Numbered from the stretch's first letter, positions 1-9,260 are shown. The stretch is DNA of 64,000 nucleotides from Lacinutrix sp. MedPE-SW (GCF_001874145.1 NZ_MPCX01000003.1:62001-126000), one strand, 5' to 3'. Numbers and translations: made by a program. The notes: generated by a model not told the origin, from the letters alone.

Positions 1-459
1 TTCAAAAAAGGTGAATTAATGTTAATTGACGACCATATTAACTTACAAGGTAGTTCGCCATTAGCATTTAAAGGTGTTGAAAAACTTGGAGAACGTTTTA
101 CAGATATGAGTGCGCCTTATGATGCAGAAATAAATTCAAAATTTGAAGCCATTGCAAAAGCCAATAATATTAAACTTCATAAAGGTGTTTATGCTAGTGT
201 TGTTGGACCTCAACTTGAAACCAGAGCAGAATATAGAATGCTAAAAATTATTGGTGCAGATGCTGTGGGCATGAGTACGGTTCCCGAAATTATTGTTGCC
301 AACCATTTAAACTTAAAAGTTGCTGCCGTTTCTGTATTAACAGACGAGTGCGACCCTGAAAACTTAAAGCCAGTAAATATTGAAGAGATTATTGCTATGG
401 CAACAAAGGCAGAACCTAATATGATTACATTATTTAAAGAATTAATTAAAAGCTTGTAA
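1..459 (+). CDS. punA: Purine nucleoside phosphorylase, class I (5' end outside window)
   Basis: This is the C-terminal part of a trimeric-type purine nucleoside phosphorylase, which cleaves (deoxy)purine nucleosides with phosphate to the base and ribose-1-phosphate in cytoplasmic purine salvage. The reading frame is open from the first base, so the gene starts upstream, and the ATG at 19 is probably internal. Seen in the sequence: the block VVGPQLETRAEYRML followed by GADAVGMSTVPE, the substrate-binding signature of the PNP/MTAP family, then VLTDECDPENL near the C-terminus. The visible part (about 152 codons) is roughly the last half of a 270-residue enzyme. It could be a methylthioadenosine phosphorylase relative, but the VGMSTVPE segment fits class I PNP better. 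Confidence 0.9.
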   Translation, partial: FKKGELMLIDDHINLQGSSPLAFKGVEKLGERFTDMSAPYDAEINSKFEAIAKANNIKLHKGVYASVVGPQLETRAEYRMLKIIGADAVGMSTVPEIIVANHLNLKVAAVSVLTDECDPENLKPVNIEEIIAMATKAEPNMITLFKELIKSL

Positions 460-521
460 GTAGATAGACATAAATGCGTCGAAACTAACACAGCTTAATT
501 TGCTATGATCTTTAGTGATAT

Positions 522-1409
522 ATGAAAAGATATATAGATATAATAAAAAATGCGTATTCTGGTTATTGGAATTATCTTAAAAACGAGATTATAACCATTA
601 ACCATTGGGATAACTTTTTTTATGGCCTAATTGTAATTTCAATTCTAGTTTGGATATTAGAAATTGCATTTCCATGGCGTAAAGACCAATCTATTTTTAG
701 AAAAGATTTTTGGTTAGATACGTTCTATATGTTCTTTAACTTTTTTCTTTTAAATTTAATAGTACTCATCGCATTAACAGATACTGCTGCAAACTTTTTT
801 GATGATATTTTAGGCTTAGTTGGACTCTCTATTGCTAACTTTCAATTGTTTGATGTAGACGAGTTACCATTGTGGTTAGGCTTACTTATCTTTTTTATAG
901 TTAGCGATTTCACACAATGGAATACGCATAGACTACTGCATCGTGTTCCGTTTTTATGGAACTTTCATAAAGTACATCATAGCGTAAAAGAAATGGGCTT
1001 TGCTGCACACTTACGCTACCACTGGATGGAGCCAATAGTTTATAAATCTTTACTCTACATACCAATTGCAATAATTGGTGGTTTTGACGCTAAACACGTG
1101 GCTATTGTTCACTTTTTTAGCATAACCATTGGACACTTAAACCATGCTAATCTAGGTTGGGATTATGGTGTTTTAAAATACGTATTTAATAACCCAAAAA
1201 TGCACATTTGGCATCACGCAAGAGAATTGCCTAAAAAAGGAAGTTACGGTGTGAATTTTGGCTTAACTTTAAGTCTATGGGATTATTTATTTAACACAAA
1301 TTACGTACCTTATAATGGTAAGGATATTGAGTTAGGATTTCATGGAGATGAAGACTTCCCAAAGGATTTTGTTAGTCAGGAATTGTATCCTATAAAATTT
1401 AAAAAATAA
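522..1409 (+). CDS. Fatty acid hydroxylase / sterol desaturase family protein
   Basis: This 295-residue polytopic membrane protein belongs to the di-iron fatty acid hydroxylase superfamily, whose members hydroxylate or desaturate lipids at the membrane surface. Histidine clusters expected to bind two irons are visible in order: HRLLH, then HKVHH, then HLNH, and finally HIWHH. Hydrophobic segments flank them (around residues 30-50, 70-95, 115-130 and 180-200). The ATG at 522 gives a basic start (MKRYIDIIKNAY) leading into the first membrane span. It stands 62 bases after the phosphorylase gene and 8 bases before the DUF547 lipoprotein gene, so it is probably cotranscribed with the latter. The lipid substrate cannot be deduced. 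Confidence 0.87.
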   Translation: MKRYIDIIKNAYSGYWNYLKNEIITINHWDNFFYGLIVISILVWILEIAFPWRKDQSIFRKDFWLDTFYMFFNFFLLNLIVLIALTDTAANFFDDILGLVGLSIANFQLFDVDELPLWLGLLIFFIVSDFTQWNTHRLLHRVPFLWNFHKVHHSVKEMGFAAHLRYHWMEPIVYKSLLYIPIAIIGGFDAKHVAIVHFFSITIGHLNHANLGWDYGVLKYVFNNPKMHIWHHARELPKKGSYGVNFGLTLSLWDYLFNTNYVPYNGKDIELGFHGDEDFPKDFVSQELYPIKFKK

Positions 1410-1417
1410 ATCTATTT

Positions 1418-2197
1418 ATGAAAAAGTTACTTTTTTTAGCTTGTGTTGCTTTAACCTTAAACAGTTGTTTTTCGGCTAAAGGTTTACCAGTAAAAACAGT
1501 GGATACTGTAAGTAAAAATTCACAAACAGAAAGCACAAAAACTACACAAACAGTAGATCATGCTCAGTTTGATGCTTTGCTAAAAAAATACGTCGCTAAA
1601 ATTGGCGATGTAGATTACAAAGGTTTTAAAAATGATAGCGATAAATTAAACAGTTATATTAATTACCTGGAACAACAAACACCGTCTAAAGCTTGGAGTG
1701 TAGAAACACAACTAGCTTATTTTATTAATGTTTACAATGCCAATACCATAAAACTTATAATAGAAAACTATCCTACAGAAAGCATTAAGGATATTGACAA
1801 ACCATGGTTAAAAAACAGATTTAAAATAGGTGATAATGAATTTTCTTTAGCGGGATTAGAAAATGGAATTTTACGTAAAATGAATGAACCTAGAATACAT
1901 TTTGCTATTAATTGCGCATCAACCTCATGCCCAAAATTATTAGATGAAGCTTATACTGAAGCTAATGTCATGGCATTAATGGAGCGTGCCACAAAAGAAT
2001 TTATAAACAACAATTCTAAAAACCAAATAGCTTCAGATAGCATTAAAATTTCTGAAATATTTAAATGGTATAAAAGTGATTTTACTGAAAATGGTTCTGT
2101 TATAGACTATATCAATAAATACAGTGATACCAAAATAAACGCCAATACCAAAGTAGAGTATTTAGATTATGATTGGAGTTTAAATGAACAAAACTAA
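1418..2197 (+). CDS. DUF547 domain lipoprotein
   Basis: This is a 259-residue lipoprotein. The signal peptide ends in LNSC, with the lipidated cysteine at about residue 17. A Thr/Ser/Lys-rich linker follows, then a DUF547 domain from about residue 50 to the end. DUF547 hallmarks are seen: AYFINVYNANTIKL, the cysteine motif FAINCASTSCPKL, and the closing IFKWYKSDF...YLDYDWSLN. The biochemical role of DUF547 is not known to me. The gene follows the fatty acid hydroxylase by 8 bases and precedes a glycosyltransferase by 27 bases. A second DUF547 gene of similar size lies at 7050-7766 on the other strand. Confidence 0.88.
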   Translation: MKKLLFLACVALTLNSCFSAKGLPVKTVDTVSKNSQTESTKTTQTVDHAQFDALLKKYVAKIGDVDYKGFKNDSDKLNSYINYLEQQTPSKAWSVETQLAYFINVYNANTIKLIIENYPTESIKDIDKPWLKNRFKIGDNEFSLAGLENGILRKMNEPRIHFAINCASTSCPKLLDEAYTEANVMALMERATKEFINNNSKNQIASDSIKISEIFKWYKSDFTENGSVIDYINKYSDTKINANTKVEYLDYDWSLNEQN

Positions 2198-2224
2198 ACA
2201 GCTAATTATTTCGTAAATGATTCT

Positions 2225-2914
2225 ATGATTAGCATAGTAATTCCTATTTTAAACGAAGCAGACAATATTGAAAATTTACTTTTTCATTTAATTGATAATG
2301 CTTCATTACAAAACATTCAAGAAATAATTGTTGTCGATGGTGGCAGTACAGATGGTTCTCAAGAAATTGTAAGAAACCTTGATTTAAAGGTAAAGCTTAT
2401 AAACTCTGAAAAAGGAAGAGCCAAACAAATGAATACTGGAGCAAAAATGGCTTCTGGTGAGATTTTGTACTTTTTACATGCCGATTCTTTTCCGCCAACA
2501 CATTACGATAAATATATTATAGAAGAAGTAAAACAGAATAACCAAGCTGGTTGTTTTCGCTTAACTTTTAACAACAACCATTGGTGGTTACGTTTAGCAA
2601 GTTGGCTTACACAATTTAAATGGCGTGCTTGTCGTGGTGGTGACCAAAGTCAATTTATAACAAAAGCCTTGTTTGAAGATATTGGTGGTTTTGATGAAAG
2701 CTATATTATTTATGAAGATAATATTTTAATTAATGAACTTTATAAACGCAACGAATTTGTTGTGATTAATAAAAAAATTGAGACATCAGATAGGTTATAC
2801 AAACGTCACGGTATTTGGAAATTACAATACCACTTTTGGGCTATTTATGTAAAAAAATGGTTTGGTGCTAGTGCCGAAGATTTATGTGCGTATTATAAAA
2901 AACACATTGCTTAA
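2225..2914 (+). CDS. Family 2 glycosyltransferase (TIGR04283-like)
   Basis: This 229-residue GT-A fold glycosyltransferase has no membrane segments. Its start, MISIVIPILNEADNIENL, is the typical nucleotide-sugar-binding strand. VVDGGSTDGS and ILYFLHADSFPP supply the metal-binding acidic residues, followed by RGGDQSQFI, GGFDESYIIYEDN and a C-terminal aromatic region. The family resembles TIGR04283 (rSAM/selenodomain-associated transferase 2). The length is normal for that group. Donor and acceptor are not deducible. It closes a three-gene run with the hydroxylase and the DUF547 lipoprotein and ends 17 bases before the convergent phosphoesterase gene. Confidence 0.85.
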   Translation: MISIVIPILNEADNIENLLFHLIDNASLQNIQEIIVVDGGSTDGSQEIVRNLDLKVKLINSEKGRAKQMNTGAKMASGEILYFLHADSFPPTHYDKYIIEEVKQNNQAGCFRLTFNNNHWWLRLASWLTQFKWRACRGGDQSQFITKALFEDIGGFDESYIIYEDNILINELYKRNEFVVINKKIETSDRLYKRHGIWKLQYHFWAIYVKKWFGASAEDLCAYYKKHIA

Positions 2915-2931
2915 ATATTTAGCATAAAAAA

Positions 2932-3690
2932 CTAGTGCGAATCGTTAAAAGATTTTGGGTTTCTTCCTTTTTCATTAGCATACATTTTTTGCACCTCATC
3001 ACTTTGTATTACAGCTTTTGTATCTAAATTTATAGCAGAAACTTTTCCTGTAAAAGCAGCGCCTGTATCTACATTCCACACATTTATAGCTTGCATTGGT
3101 TCTGTAGAATTAAATCGGGTTGTTGGTGTATGCCCAATATAAATTTCTTTGTAGTGTTTTAATCTGTTTGGATAAAGTGCTGAGTCTTCTTTTATACGCT
3201 TATCCATAACTAAAGCCATTTCCCAAAGTGTTCTATCTGTATAAAAACTTTTTTCAAAAACTTCTTTTTCTACACCATGCATAGAAGTAAAACCAGCATG
3301 TAAAAATAAACGGTTGTTATGGTCTATAAAATAAATTTTCATGTCTTGAAAAAACTCAAGATGTTTCTGTTTTTCTTTTTCCGAAAAACCATTATAACTC
3401 TCCACAGTATCTTTTCCTCCATGCATTAACCAAGCGTCATTAGTAGCTCCAGATTTTAACCATTTTTCGCACCAAACATCATGATTTCCTTTTATAAAAA
3501 CACAATTATATTTTTCAGAAAAATTAATTAAATATTGAATAACTTGAGCCGATTCGCTCCAACCATCTACATAATCTCCAAGAAAAATAAAGTGATCGTT
3601 CTCTTGTATTTCAATACGCTCTAATACTTGTTTTAAAGCTTTTAAACCGCCATGAATATCTCCAATGGCAAATGTTCTATGTAATTTCAT
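2932..3690 (-). CDS. Calcineurin-like metallophosphoesterase (protein phosphatase-like)
   Basis: This is a 252-residue cytoplasmic metallophosphoesterase. The five metal-binding blocks of the superfamily are visible: GDIHGG near residue 8, GDYVDGW near 38, KGNHD near 68, HAGF near 132 and IGHTP near 185. The spacing and the GDIHGG/GDYVDGW spellings are those of bacterial Ser/Thr phosphatase-like and ApaH-like enzymes, so the substrate may be a phosphoprotein or a dinucleoside polyphosphate. It has no signal peptide. It appears to be a single-gene unit: 89 AT-rich bases separate it from the next minus-strand gene upstream, and its 3' end meets the convergent glycosyltransferase gene. Confidence 0.88.
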   Translation of the reverse strand: MKLHRTFAIGDIHGGLKALKQVLERIEIQENDHFIFLGDYVDGWSESAQVIQYLINFSEKYNCVFIKGNHDVWCEKWLKSGATNDAWLMHGGKDTVESYNGFSEKEKQKHLEFFQDMKIYFIDHNNRLFLHAGFTSMHGVEKEVFEKSFYTDRTLWEMALVMDKRIKEDSALYPNRLKHYKEIYIGHTPTTRFNSTEPMQAINVWNVDTGAAFTGKVSAINLDTKAVIQSDEVQKMYANEKGRNPKSFNDSH

Positions 3691-3779
3691 AATTATAATT
3701 TATAACAAGTTATAAATATTATCATTCTAATACTAAAAACAAAAAATGAAAGATTAAGAAAATTTATAGAAAAGGTTAA

Positions 3780-5039
3780 TTAAAAATATTGCCCAATGCC
3801 AAAAACCAAGCCTTGTGTATCTCCTTTAGTTACGCCATAACCGTAATCTATTCTAAAAATAGCATTAAAAATACGTTTATGTATAAATCGCAAACCAACG
3901 CCTGGATAAACTCTAATATTATCGGCTTGCCCAAAGTCACCTAAATCGCCTCCAGGATTTCGCCAAGATCCAGCGTCTAAAAAAGCATTGCCTTGCAAAG
4001 CAAACCAGTTTTTCTCGTATAACGTGTAACGGTATTCGGTATTTAAAACTATAGCTCCAGTACCTCTATCTATGGTATTACCTACACCACGAATATTAAT
4101 ATTATTATCTACCGAAAACGGAGCAAAAGGTGTGTCGCTATTAGTTGCAAAACCTATACGTAAACGCGATGCCCAATTGCCTTTACTTAGCACTTTTTTA
4201 TAATAATTAAAATCGTTCCAGCCTATTACAAACTCTGGTAAATCTTCATTTCTAGATGTTACATATTGAAGGTTTAATATGCTTTTAAAACCTTCTACAT
4301 ATTGGTAATCGTAATCTAAATCACTAAACTCGTAAATGGCTTTATAAAGCAACTTTTTTACATTTAAATTTAATGGTACGTTGGGATTTGTAGCTCCAAA
4401 TTTATATTCATAATCTTCAGTAAAATAGTTTACACCTAATTCTATCCTGTTATTAAAATTAATCTCATATAATCCTAAAATTTCAAAAGCTTTATTTCTG
4501 TATTTATAATCGGCAGTAGTATTATCGAAAAAAACAGGTTCTTGAGTTGTTAAATCTTGATGGTTTATTGCCAGACCAAATTGTCTACTAAATAAGTATG
4601 GTGCTCTAAAATTTATACCATAAGAACTGTAAATATCTTTTTGGTAAAATCCGCCAAAAGTTATATTTCTTCCTAATAAATTAAATTCGTACAAACCTAT
4701 TCTATAGGCAAATTCATCATCATTAGTTGTATAAAAATTTACCGATGGTATGATTGTGAAATTTTCTTCAATATTATAAAACACATTATAGGTTTCGCCA
4801 TGACTTTTAAATACTTGATAATAGGCATGTGCTACTGCTGGTAATCTTTTTAAACGTTTAATATCTTCTTCAAGTATTGTAGAATCTAACACTGTTCCTG
4901 CTTTTGCTCTAGAAATTTTTACAACAAATGAGCTTTTTATTTTTTTATTGCCTTGCACTTTAAGATCTAAAATGGTTTGACTTTGAGCTAAAAGTAAACC
5001 AGATAAAATAATACTTAATGTTAGTGCAAAGGTTTTCAT
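3780..5039 (-). CDS. Omp85-like outer-membrane protein with one POTRA domain
   Basis: This 419-residue protein has a signal peptide (MKTFALTLSIILSGLLLAQS). One POTRA-like domain follows at about residues 22-95 (DLKVQGNKKIKSSFVVKISR through HAYYQVF), and then a predicted 16-strand barrel of the BamA/TamA/FhaC superfamily (about 100-419). The barrel carries an IRGVGNTIDRGTG element resembling the conserved VRGF/RGY loop. It ends in an aromatic residue (GIGQYF), as expected for an outer-membrane barrel. It is shorter than BamA, which has five POTRA domains, so it is an accessory family member, perhaps exporting or inserting a partner. It overlaps the upstream GH113-like lipoprotein gene by 4 bases, suggesting translational coupling. 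Confidence 0.8.
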   Translation of the reverse strand: MKTFALTLSIILSGLLLAQSQTILDLKVQGNKKIKSSFVVKISRAKAGTVLDSTILEEDIKRLKRLPAVAHAYYQVFKSHGETYNVFYNIEENFTIIPSVNFYTTNDDEFAYRIGLYEFNLLGRNITFGGFYQKDIYSSYGINFRAPYLFSRQFGLAINHQDLTTQEPVFFDNTTADYKYRNKAFEILGLYEINFNNRIELGVNYFTEDYEYKFGATNPNVPLNLNVKKLLYKAIYEFSDLDYDYQYVEGFKSILNLQYVTSRNEDLPEFVIGWNDFNYYKKVLSKGNWASRLRIGFATNSDTPFAPFSVDNNINIRGVGNTIDRGTGAIVLNTEYRYTLYEKNWFALQGNAFLDAGSWRNPGGDLGDFGQADNIRVYPGVGLRFIHKRIFNAIFRIDYGYGVTKGDTQGLVFGIGQYF

Positions 5040-6040
5040 TTGTGTGATTTAAAATGGTTTTTTATTATGGCTTCTACTGGTTTATTTTGAGGCGTAAATT
5101 GGCTGTCGTTTTCACCGCCAACCTCATCATGGGCGTGAAACCATTTCCAAATAAAACCACCAGCAAACCAATCTTCTTTCCAAAAGGTTTCAAACAAAGC
5201 TTTAGTGGTATTATTTTGTGCTTCTAAATTTACAGTGTTCATACTACGGTCTGAAACCCAAGGTTGTTTACCTGCATAATCAACACTTCTATAACCATAT
5301 TCTGTAAACAAAATTGGTTTTTGGTAAGTATCATAAAACGATTTAATTGTTGTTTTATGTGTTTTCCAACCTTTTAAACATTCTTCAACTGTTGGTGTTT
5401 TACTATCGCTTACAGGAAAATAAGCATCAATACCAATATAGTCTAACTGTTTCCAAAATGGTGTACGTTTATACTCGTCCCAATTTGCGGCATAGGTTAA
5501 TTTTCCCTTATATATTTTTTTAATTTCAGTAATTAAGTTACTCCAATATTCTGGTCTATTGGCTACAAATTGTTCTAGTTCTGTTCCAATACATAGAATT
5601 TCTGCGTTTATTTCTTGGGCAGCTTCAGCGTATTCTAAAATAAAACTGGAGTAAGAGGTTTCTAGAGTTTTCCAATCGGCTTCTGTTTTCATTTTCAAAT
5701 AGCCTGTAAACTCACCATTTCTAATCCATATTTGTGGTTTTACCATAATTTTTATGCCTTTAGCCTGAAGACTTTTGCCATATTGCTTAACGCCAGCTCT
5801 GGTTTCACCAAACCATTGTCTATTAGAATTATGTATTATCTCTGGATTTTCCAGACTTTTTGTAAAACCAAATGGCATAATAGCTGCATAATTTGCATGT
5901 ACATTTACTACTGGATTTGTATGAACATCTGTTACTGGTATGCCTGACGCTACAAAGCTTACACCATTAATTTTTTCTTGACCGTTACATGATTGTAACA
6001 GTACTATTAATGATAAAAAAAGGAGCTTAATATATTTCAT
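5036..6040 (-). CDS. GH113-like glycoside hydrolase lipoprotein
   Basis: This is a 334-residue lipoprotein (signal ending LLQSC, Cys18) with one TIM-barrel hydrolase domain. The arrangement resembles GH113 (beta-1,4-mannanase-like, clan GH-A). The putative acid/base is E154 in IGTELEQF at the end of strand 4. The putative nucleophile is E247 in FTEYGYRS at the end of strand 7. IGIDAYFPVSD and GGFIWKWF lie between and after them. The real substrate is not known. Many Bacteroidota carry this gene outside mannan loci, and no mannan genes are seen here. It is in an operon with a barrel protein upstream and an Omp85-like protein downstream, with a 4-base overlap. Confidence 0.78.
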   Translation of the reverse strand: MKYIKLLFLSLIVLLQSCNGQEKINGVSFVASGIPVTDVHTNPVVNVHANYAAIMPFGFTKSLENPEIIHNSNRQWFGETRAGVKQYGKSLQAKGIKIMVKPQIWIRNGEFTGYLKMKTEADWKTLETSYSSFILEYAEAAQEINAEILCIGTELEQFVANRPEYWSNLITEIKKIYKGKLTYAANWDEYKRTPFWKQLDYIGIDAYFPVSDSKTPTVEECLKGWKTHKTTIKSFYDTYQKPILFTEYGYRSVDYAGKQPWVSDRSMNTVNLEAQNNTTKALFETFWKEDWFAGGFIWKWFHAHDEVGGENDSQFTPQNKPVEAIIKNHFKSHK

Positions 6041-6084
6041 TATTTCTACTTATAATTAAACTCCTAATTTACTATTAATTAATT

Positions 6085-6996
6085 TTAAAATAATGCTCTT
6101 AAACCTAAACTGTATGTATTACCTAAACCTTGAAAACTATGACCTCTTACTATTTTACCGTAAGACGCTTCAATATTTAATGTTTGCGAAAGTTGGTATT
6201 TACCACCAAATCCTAATTGTGTGTAGTTTTGAGAAAAATCGTTTCCTAAGTCTATTAAAAAGGCTTGTTGTGCATTTACAAATACTGTAGATTTTCCTGA
6301 TGGAAAATAACTTAAAAAAGCACTTACTGGTAAAAACATACTGTTATTAGCAAAACGCTCACCAATATTTACTTCCTCTGGGTTAGCTTCGCTTGCCTTT
6401 TCTCCAAAATTAAAACCAAAATCGGCTTCTGTAAATATTTGCCAATCGCCACCACCAAATGTTTTGTCATAGAAAAATTTTGTCTCCCAAAACACACTTC
6501 GCTTGTCTAAATATCTTGCTCCAGGTTCGTCTTTAAATATTGGTAAATACACAGAACTTGTAAACGAAAAATTAGGAATATTTGCAAAAGGCTGCACTCT
6601 AATTGATGGTGCAATTGTTGTTAAACCACTTCTGGAATCTATGCCATTATTTTCGAAACTAAATACGCTAAACGCATCTTGACCATTAAATGTATTGGCT
6701 CTAACCTGCAAAATTAAACCAACATTTATTCTAGAATTATTACTAACTCCTGTATAAATCTCGGTCGTGTTTGTAAAAAAGTTTTCTCTTAATATATCCT
6801 GCGCATCACTACCAGCATCTGTTTGTTTGGTTTGCGTATATAGACTATTAAAAAACTTGATATCCCATTGTCCTTTGTTTAATAATTTTGATGGTGTATA
6901 CGTTTGTATATTACTTTCTGTTTGTTCTTCTGTTTCTTGAGAAAAGCTCAAAAATCCTGTAGCTAAAGCTATAAATAGTAAGGTTGTTTTTTTCAT
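6085..6996 (-). CDS. Putative outer-membrane beta-barrel protein
   Basis: This 303-residue protein has a signal peptide (MKKTTLLFIALATGFLSFSQE), a short acidic linker and then repeated amphipathic beta-strand patterns to the C-terminus, which ends GLRALF with a terminal phenylalanine. Alternating glycine and aromatic residues, as in IGLILQVRANTF-type strands and the closing TYSLGLRALF, indicate a barrel of about 12 strands. I do not recognise a named family, though it resembles the transporter-type outer-membrane proteins common in Flavobacteriaceae. It sits 53 bases after the DUF547 gene and 44 bases before the GH113-like gene, so it is probably part of one operon. Confidence 0.7.
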   Translation of the reverse strand: MKKTTLLFIALATGFLSFSQETEEQTESNIQTYTPSKLLNKGQWDIKFFNSLYTQTKQTDAGSDAQDILRENFFTNTTEIYTGVSNNSRINVGLILQVRANTFNGQDAFSVFSFENNGIDSRSGLTTIAPSIRVQPFANIPNFSFTSSVYLPIFKDEPGARYLDKRSVFWETKFFYDKTFGGGDWQIFTEADFGFNFGEKASEANPEEVNIGERFANNSMFLPVSAFLSYFPSGKSTVFVNAQQAFLIDLGNDFSQNYTQLGFGGKYQLSQTLNIEASYGKIVRGHSFQGLGNTYSLGLRALF

Positions 6997-7049
6997 TTAA
7001 AGGTGATTTTTAGTATTAGTTAGGGAATTTATGCGTTAGCAACATGTTG

Positions 7050-7766
7050 TTATTGCTTGTTTATATTCCAATTATATTCAAAATAAGAAAGCTTATAGTC
7101 TGTTGGAATTTTAGCAGTTCTAAAACTGTTTAGGTATTCTATTTCAGACTTGCCATTTACAGTAAAATCTTCTTTATACCATTCTAATATTTTAGAACCG
7201 TTTACCTGCTTTTTTTTATTATTTACCTTAATAAAATAATCGCCATTAATGGCTAATGTTGCTTGCTTTTGTAGTTGTGCTTCTAATGTAATTGGCAAAT
7301 AAGCTTTATTAATTAATGGCGGACAACCAACAGCACCACACACTAAAACAAAATGAAAACGGGCATCTTTAAACTGGGCTCTTAACAAATCGTTTTCTAT
7401 GCTATTTAAGGTTACTTTTTTTCCTGCTAAATTGTATTTTGTTTTATCAAAAAAACCTTTGTCGTTTAAAGGCGAGCTTGTTGGATAATTATCAACTAAA
7501 CCTTTAATAACCGAAAGATTATAAGCATTTATCCAGAAGGCTTGATAGTTTTTAGCATCGGTTTTAGATACTGTAATACCTTCAGCTGTTTTTAAAACTT
7601 CATTTAATGTAGAAGGTTCTTTTTTTATTTCAGAATAAGCGACTCTTCCATTTTTTACATAAGTTTTAAAAAAAGAATCTGCTTGTTTAAAAAAGGTTTC
7701 TATAGTTTGCGCTTCCGCAGAAAAACCTCCCAAACTCATTAATATTATTACTATTATTTTTTTCAT
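7050..7766 (-). CDS. DUF547 domain protein, exported
   Basis: This 238-residue protein has a signal peptide (MKKIIVIILMSLGGFSAEA) with no lipobox, so it is probably periplasmic. A DUF547 domain fills the rest. Family blocks seen: AFWINAYNLSVIKG, the cysteine motif FVLVCGAVGCPPL, KILEWYKEDF and YFEYNWNIN. It shares this layout with the lipoprotein at 1418-2197 but is clearly divergent. It is the first gene of the minus-strand run 7766-3780 (DUF547, barrel, GH113-like lipoprotein, Omp85-like). A 180-base gap separates it from the divergent flavoprotein gene. Function unknown. Confidence 0.86.
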   Translation of the reverse strand: MKKIIVIILMSLGGFSAEAQTIETFFKQADSFFKTYVKNGRVAYSEIKKEPSTLNEVLKTAEGITVSKTDAKNYQAFWINAYNLSVIKGLVDNYPTSSPLNDKGFFDKTKYNLAGKKVTLNSIENDLLRAQFKDARFHFVLVCGAVGCPPLINKAYLPITLEAQLQKQATLAINGDYFIKVNNKKKQVNGSKILEWYKEDFTVNGKSEIEYLNSFRTAKIPTDYKLSYFEYNWNINKQ

Positions 7767-7946
7767 AAAACAAAATGTTAAAATGTTTACAATTAAAAAT
7801 TAAGTCTGAAACATTTTTAAAAACTTTCAAAAACTGAAAAAAAATTCTTTTTAAACGTTATTCGCAATTTATATTTATTCTAAATACCACTTCACGATTA
7901 AGTTTTTATCTTTAGTCACGACCTAACAAAAAACAAAACTTAAAAC

Positions 7947-9251
7947 ATGGAGCATATTGTTATTATTGGCAACGGAATTTCTGGCGTCACTACTGCAAGA
8001 CATATTCGAAAAAATTCCGACAAAAAAATTACAATTGTTTCTGCAGAGTCCGATTATTTTTTCTCGCGTACTGCACTAATGTATATTTATATGGGTCACA
8101 TGACCTACGAGAATACTAAACCTTATGAGGATTGGTTTTGGAAAAAAAATAGAATCGAACTTAAAAACGGTTATGTTAAAAATGTAGATACGGCTGTTAA
8201 AACATTACATTTTAATAATGGTGATACTTTACAGTATGATAAACTAGTTCTAGCTACAGGAAGTAAACCAAATAAGTTTGGTTGGCCTGGACAAGACTTA
8301 GATGGTGTACAAGGCTTATATAGTAAACAGGATTTAGAAACTTTAGAAGCAAACGCACCAAATAATGAAGTATGCAATAGAGCAGTAATTGTTGGTGGTG
8401 GATTAATTGGTATTGAGTTAGCCGAAATGCTAATGACAAGAAATATTCCTGTTACTTTTTTAGTACGCGAAAGTAGTTTTTGGAACGGTGTTTTACCAAA
8501 AGGTGAAAGCGCTATGATTAATAGACATATTGAAAGTCACCACATAGATTTACGCTTATCTACAAATTTAAAAGAAATTAAAGCTGATGAAAATGGCCGT
8601 GTAAAGTCTATAATTATCGAAGAAACTGGAGAAGAAATCGCTTGTAATGTTGTAGGCTTAACTGCTGGTGTAACACCAAATATAGATTTTTTAAAAACCT
8701 CTAATATCGAAACTGATAAAGGTATTTTAGTAAACAAATATTTAGAAACAAATATACCAGATGTTTATGCTATTGGCGATTGTGCACAACAGCACGAAGC
8801 TATTGGGCAACGCAGACCAATTGAAGCAGTTTGGTATACAGGACGTATGATGGGAGAAGTTTTAGCACAAACAATTTGTGGTAATAAAATGGCATATAAT
8901 CCAGGACACTGGTTTAATTCTGCAAAATTTTTAGATATCGAATACCAAACTTACGGTTGGGTTTTTAGCGAAAGAAATAAAAAAGATAACGAGTCTCATT
9001 TTCACTGGAAACATGAAGACGATACAAAGTGTATAACTGTAGCTTATAACAATACTACAAATACATTTTTAGGTATAAATACTTTTGGTATTAGAATGCG
9101 ACATGAAGTTTTTAACCGTTGGCTTACCGAAGAAAGAGACATTGACTATGTGATTAAAAATTTAGCAACAGCTAATTTCGATCCAGAGTTTTTTAGTCAT
9201 TTTGAGAAAGACATCATTAAAGCATATAACCAACAATTACAAACAGCCTAA
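7947..9251 (+). CDS. FAD/NAD(P)-dependent pyridine nucleotide-disulphide-type oxidoreductase
   Basis: This 434-residue soluble flavoprotein has two dinucleotide-binding folds. The FAD site is IGNGISGVTTARHIR at residues 5-19. The NAD(P) site is VIVGGGLIGIELAEML at about 149-164. The second FAD motif is YAIGDCAQ at about 273. No CxxxxC redox disulphide is visible, so it is closer to ferredoxin or rubredoxin reductases and NirB-type domains than to disulphide reductases. The C-terminal 110 residues are a separate, less familiar domain. It precedes a membrane-bound iron-sulfur protein by 9 bases, so I infer that it passes electrons between NAD(P)H and that protein. Confidence 0.83.
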   Translation: MEHIVIIGNGISGVTTARHIRKNSDKKITIVSAESDYFFSRTALMYIYMGHMTYENTKPYEDWFWKKNRIELKNGYVKNVDTAVKTLHFNNGDTLQYDKLVLATGSKPNKFGWPGQDLDGVQGLYSKQDLETLEANAPNNEVCNRAVIVGGGLIGIELAEMLMTRNIPVTFLVRESSFWNGVLPKGESAMINRHIESHHIDLRLSTNLKEIKADENGRVKSIIIEETGEEIACNVVGLTAGVTPNIDFLKTSNIETDKGILVNKYLETNIPDVYAIGDCAQQHEAIGQRRPIEAVWYTGRMMGEVLAQTICGNKMAYNPGHWFNSAKFLDIEYQTYGWVFSERNKKDNESHFHWKHEDDTKCITVAYNNTTNTFLGINTFGIRMRHEVFNRWLTEERDIDYVIKNLATANFDPEFFSHFEKDIIKAYNQQLQTA

Positions 9252-9260
9252 CCTAACAAG

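Noticed and set aside
5036-6040. Mannan utilisation enzyme
   Set aside because: The fold resembles GH113, but no SusC/D pair, mannosidase or mannose pathway gene is near, so a mannan role is not claimed.
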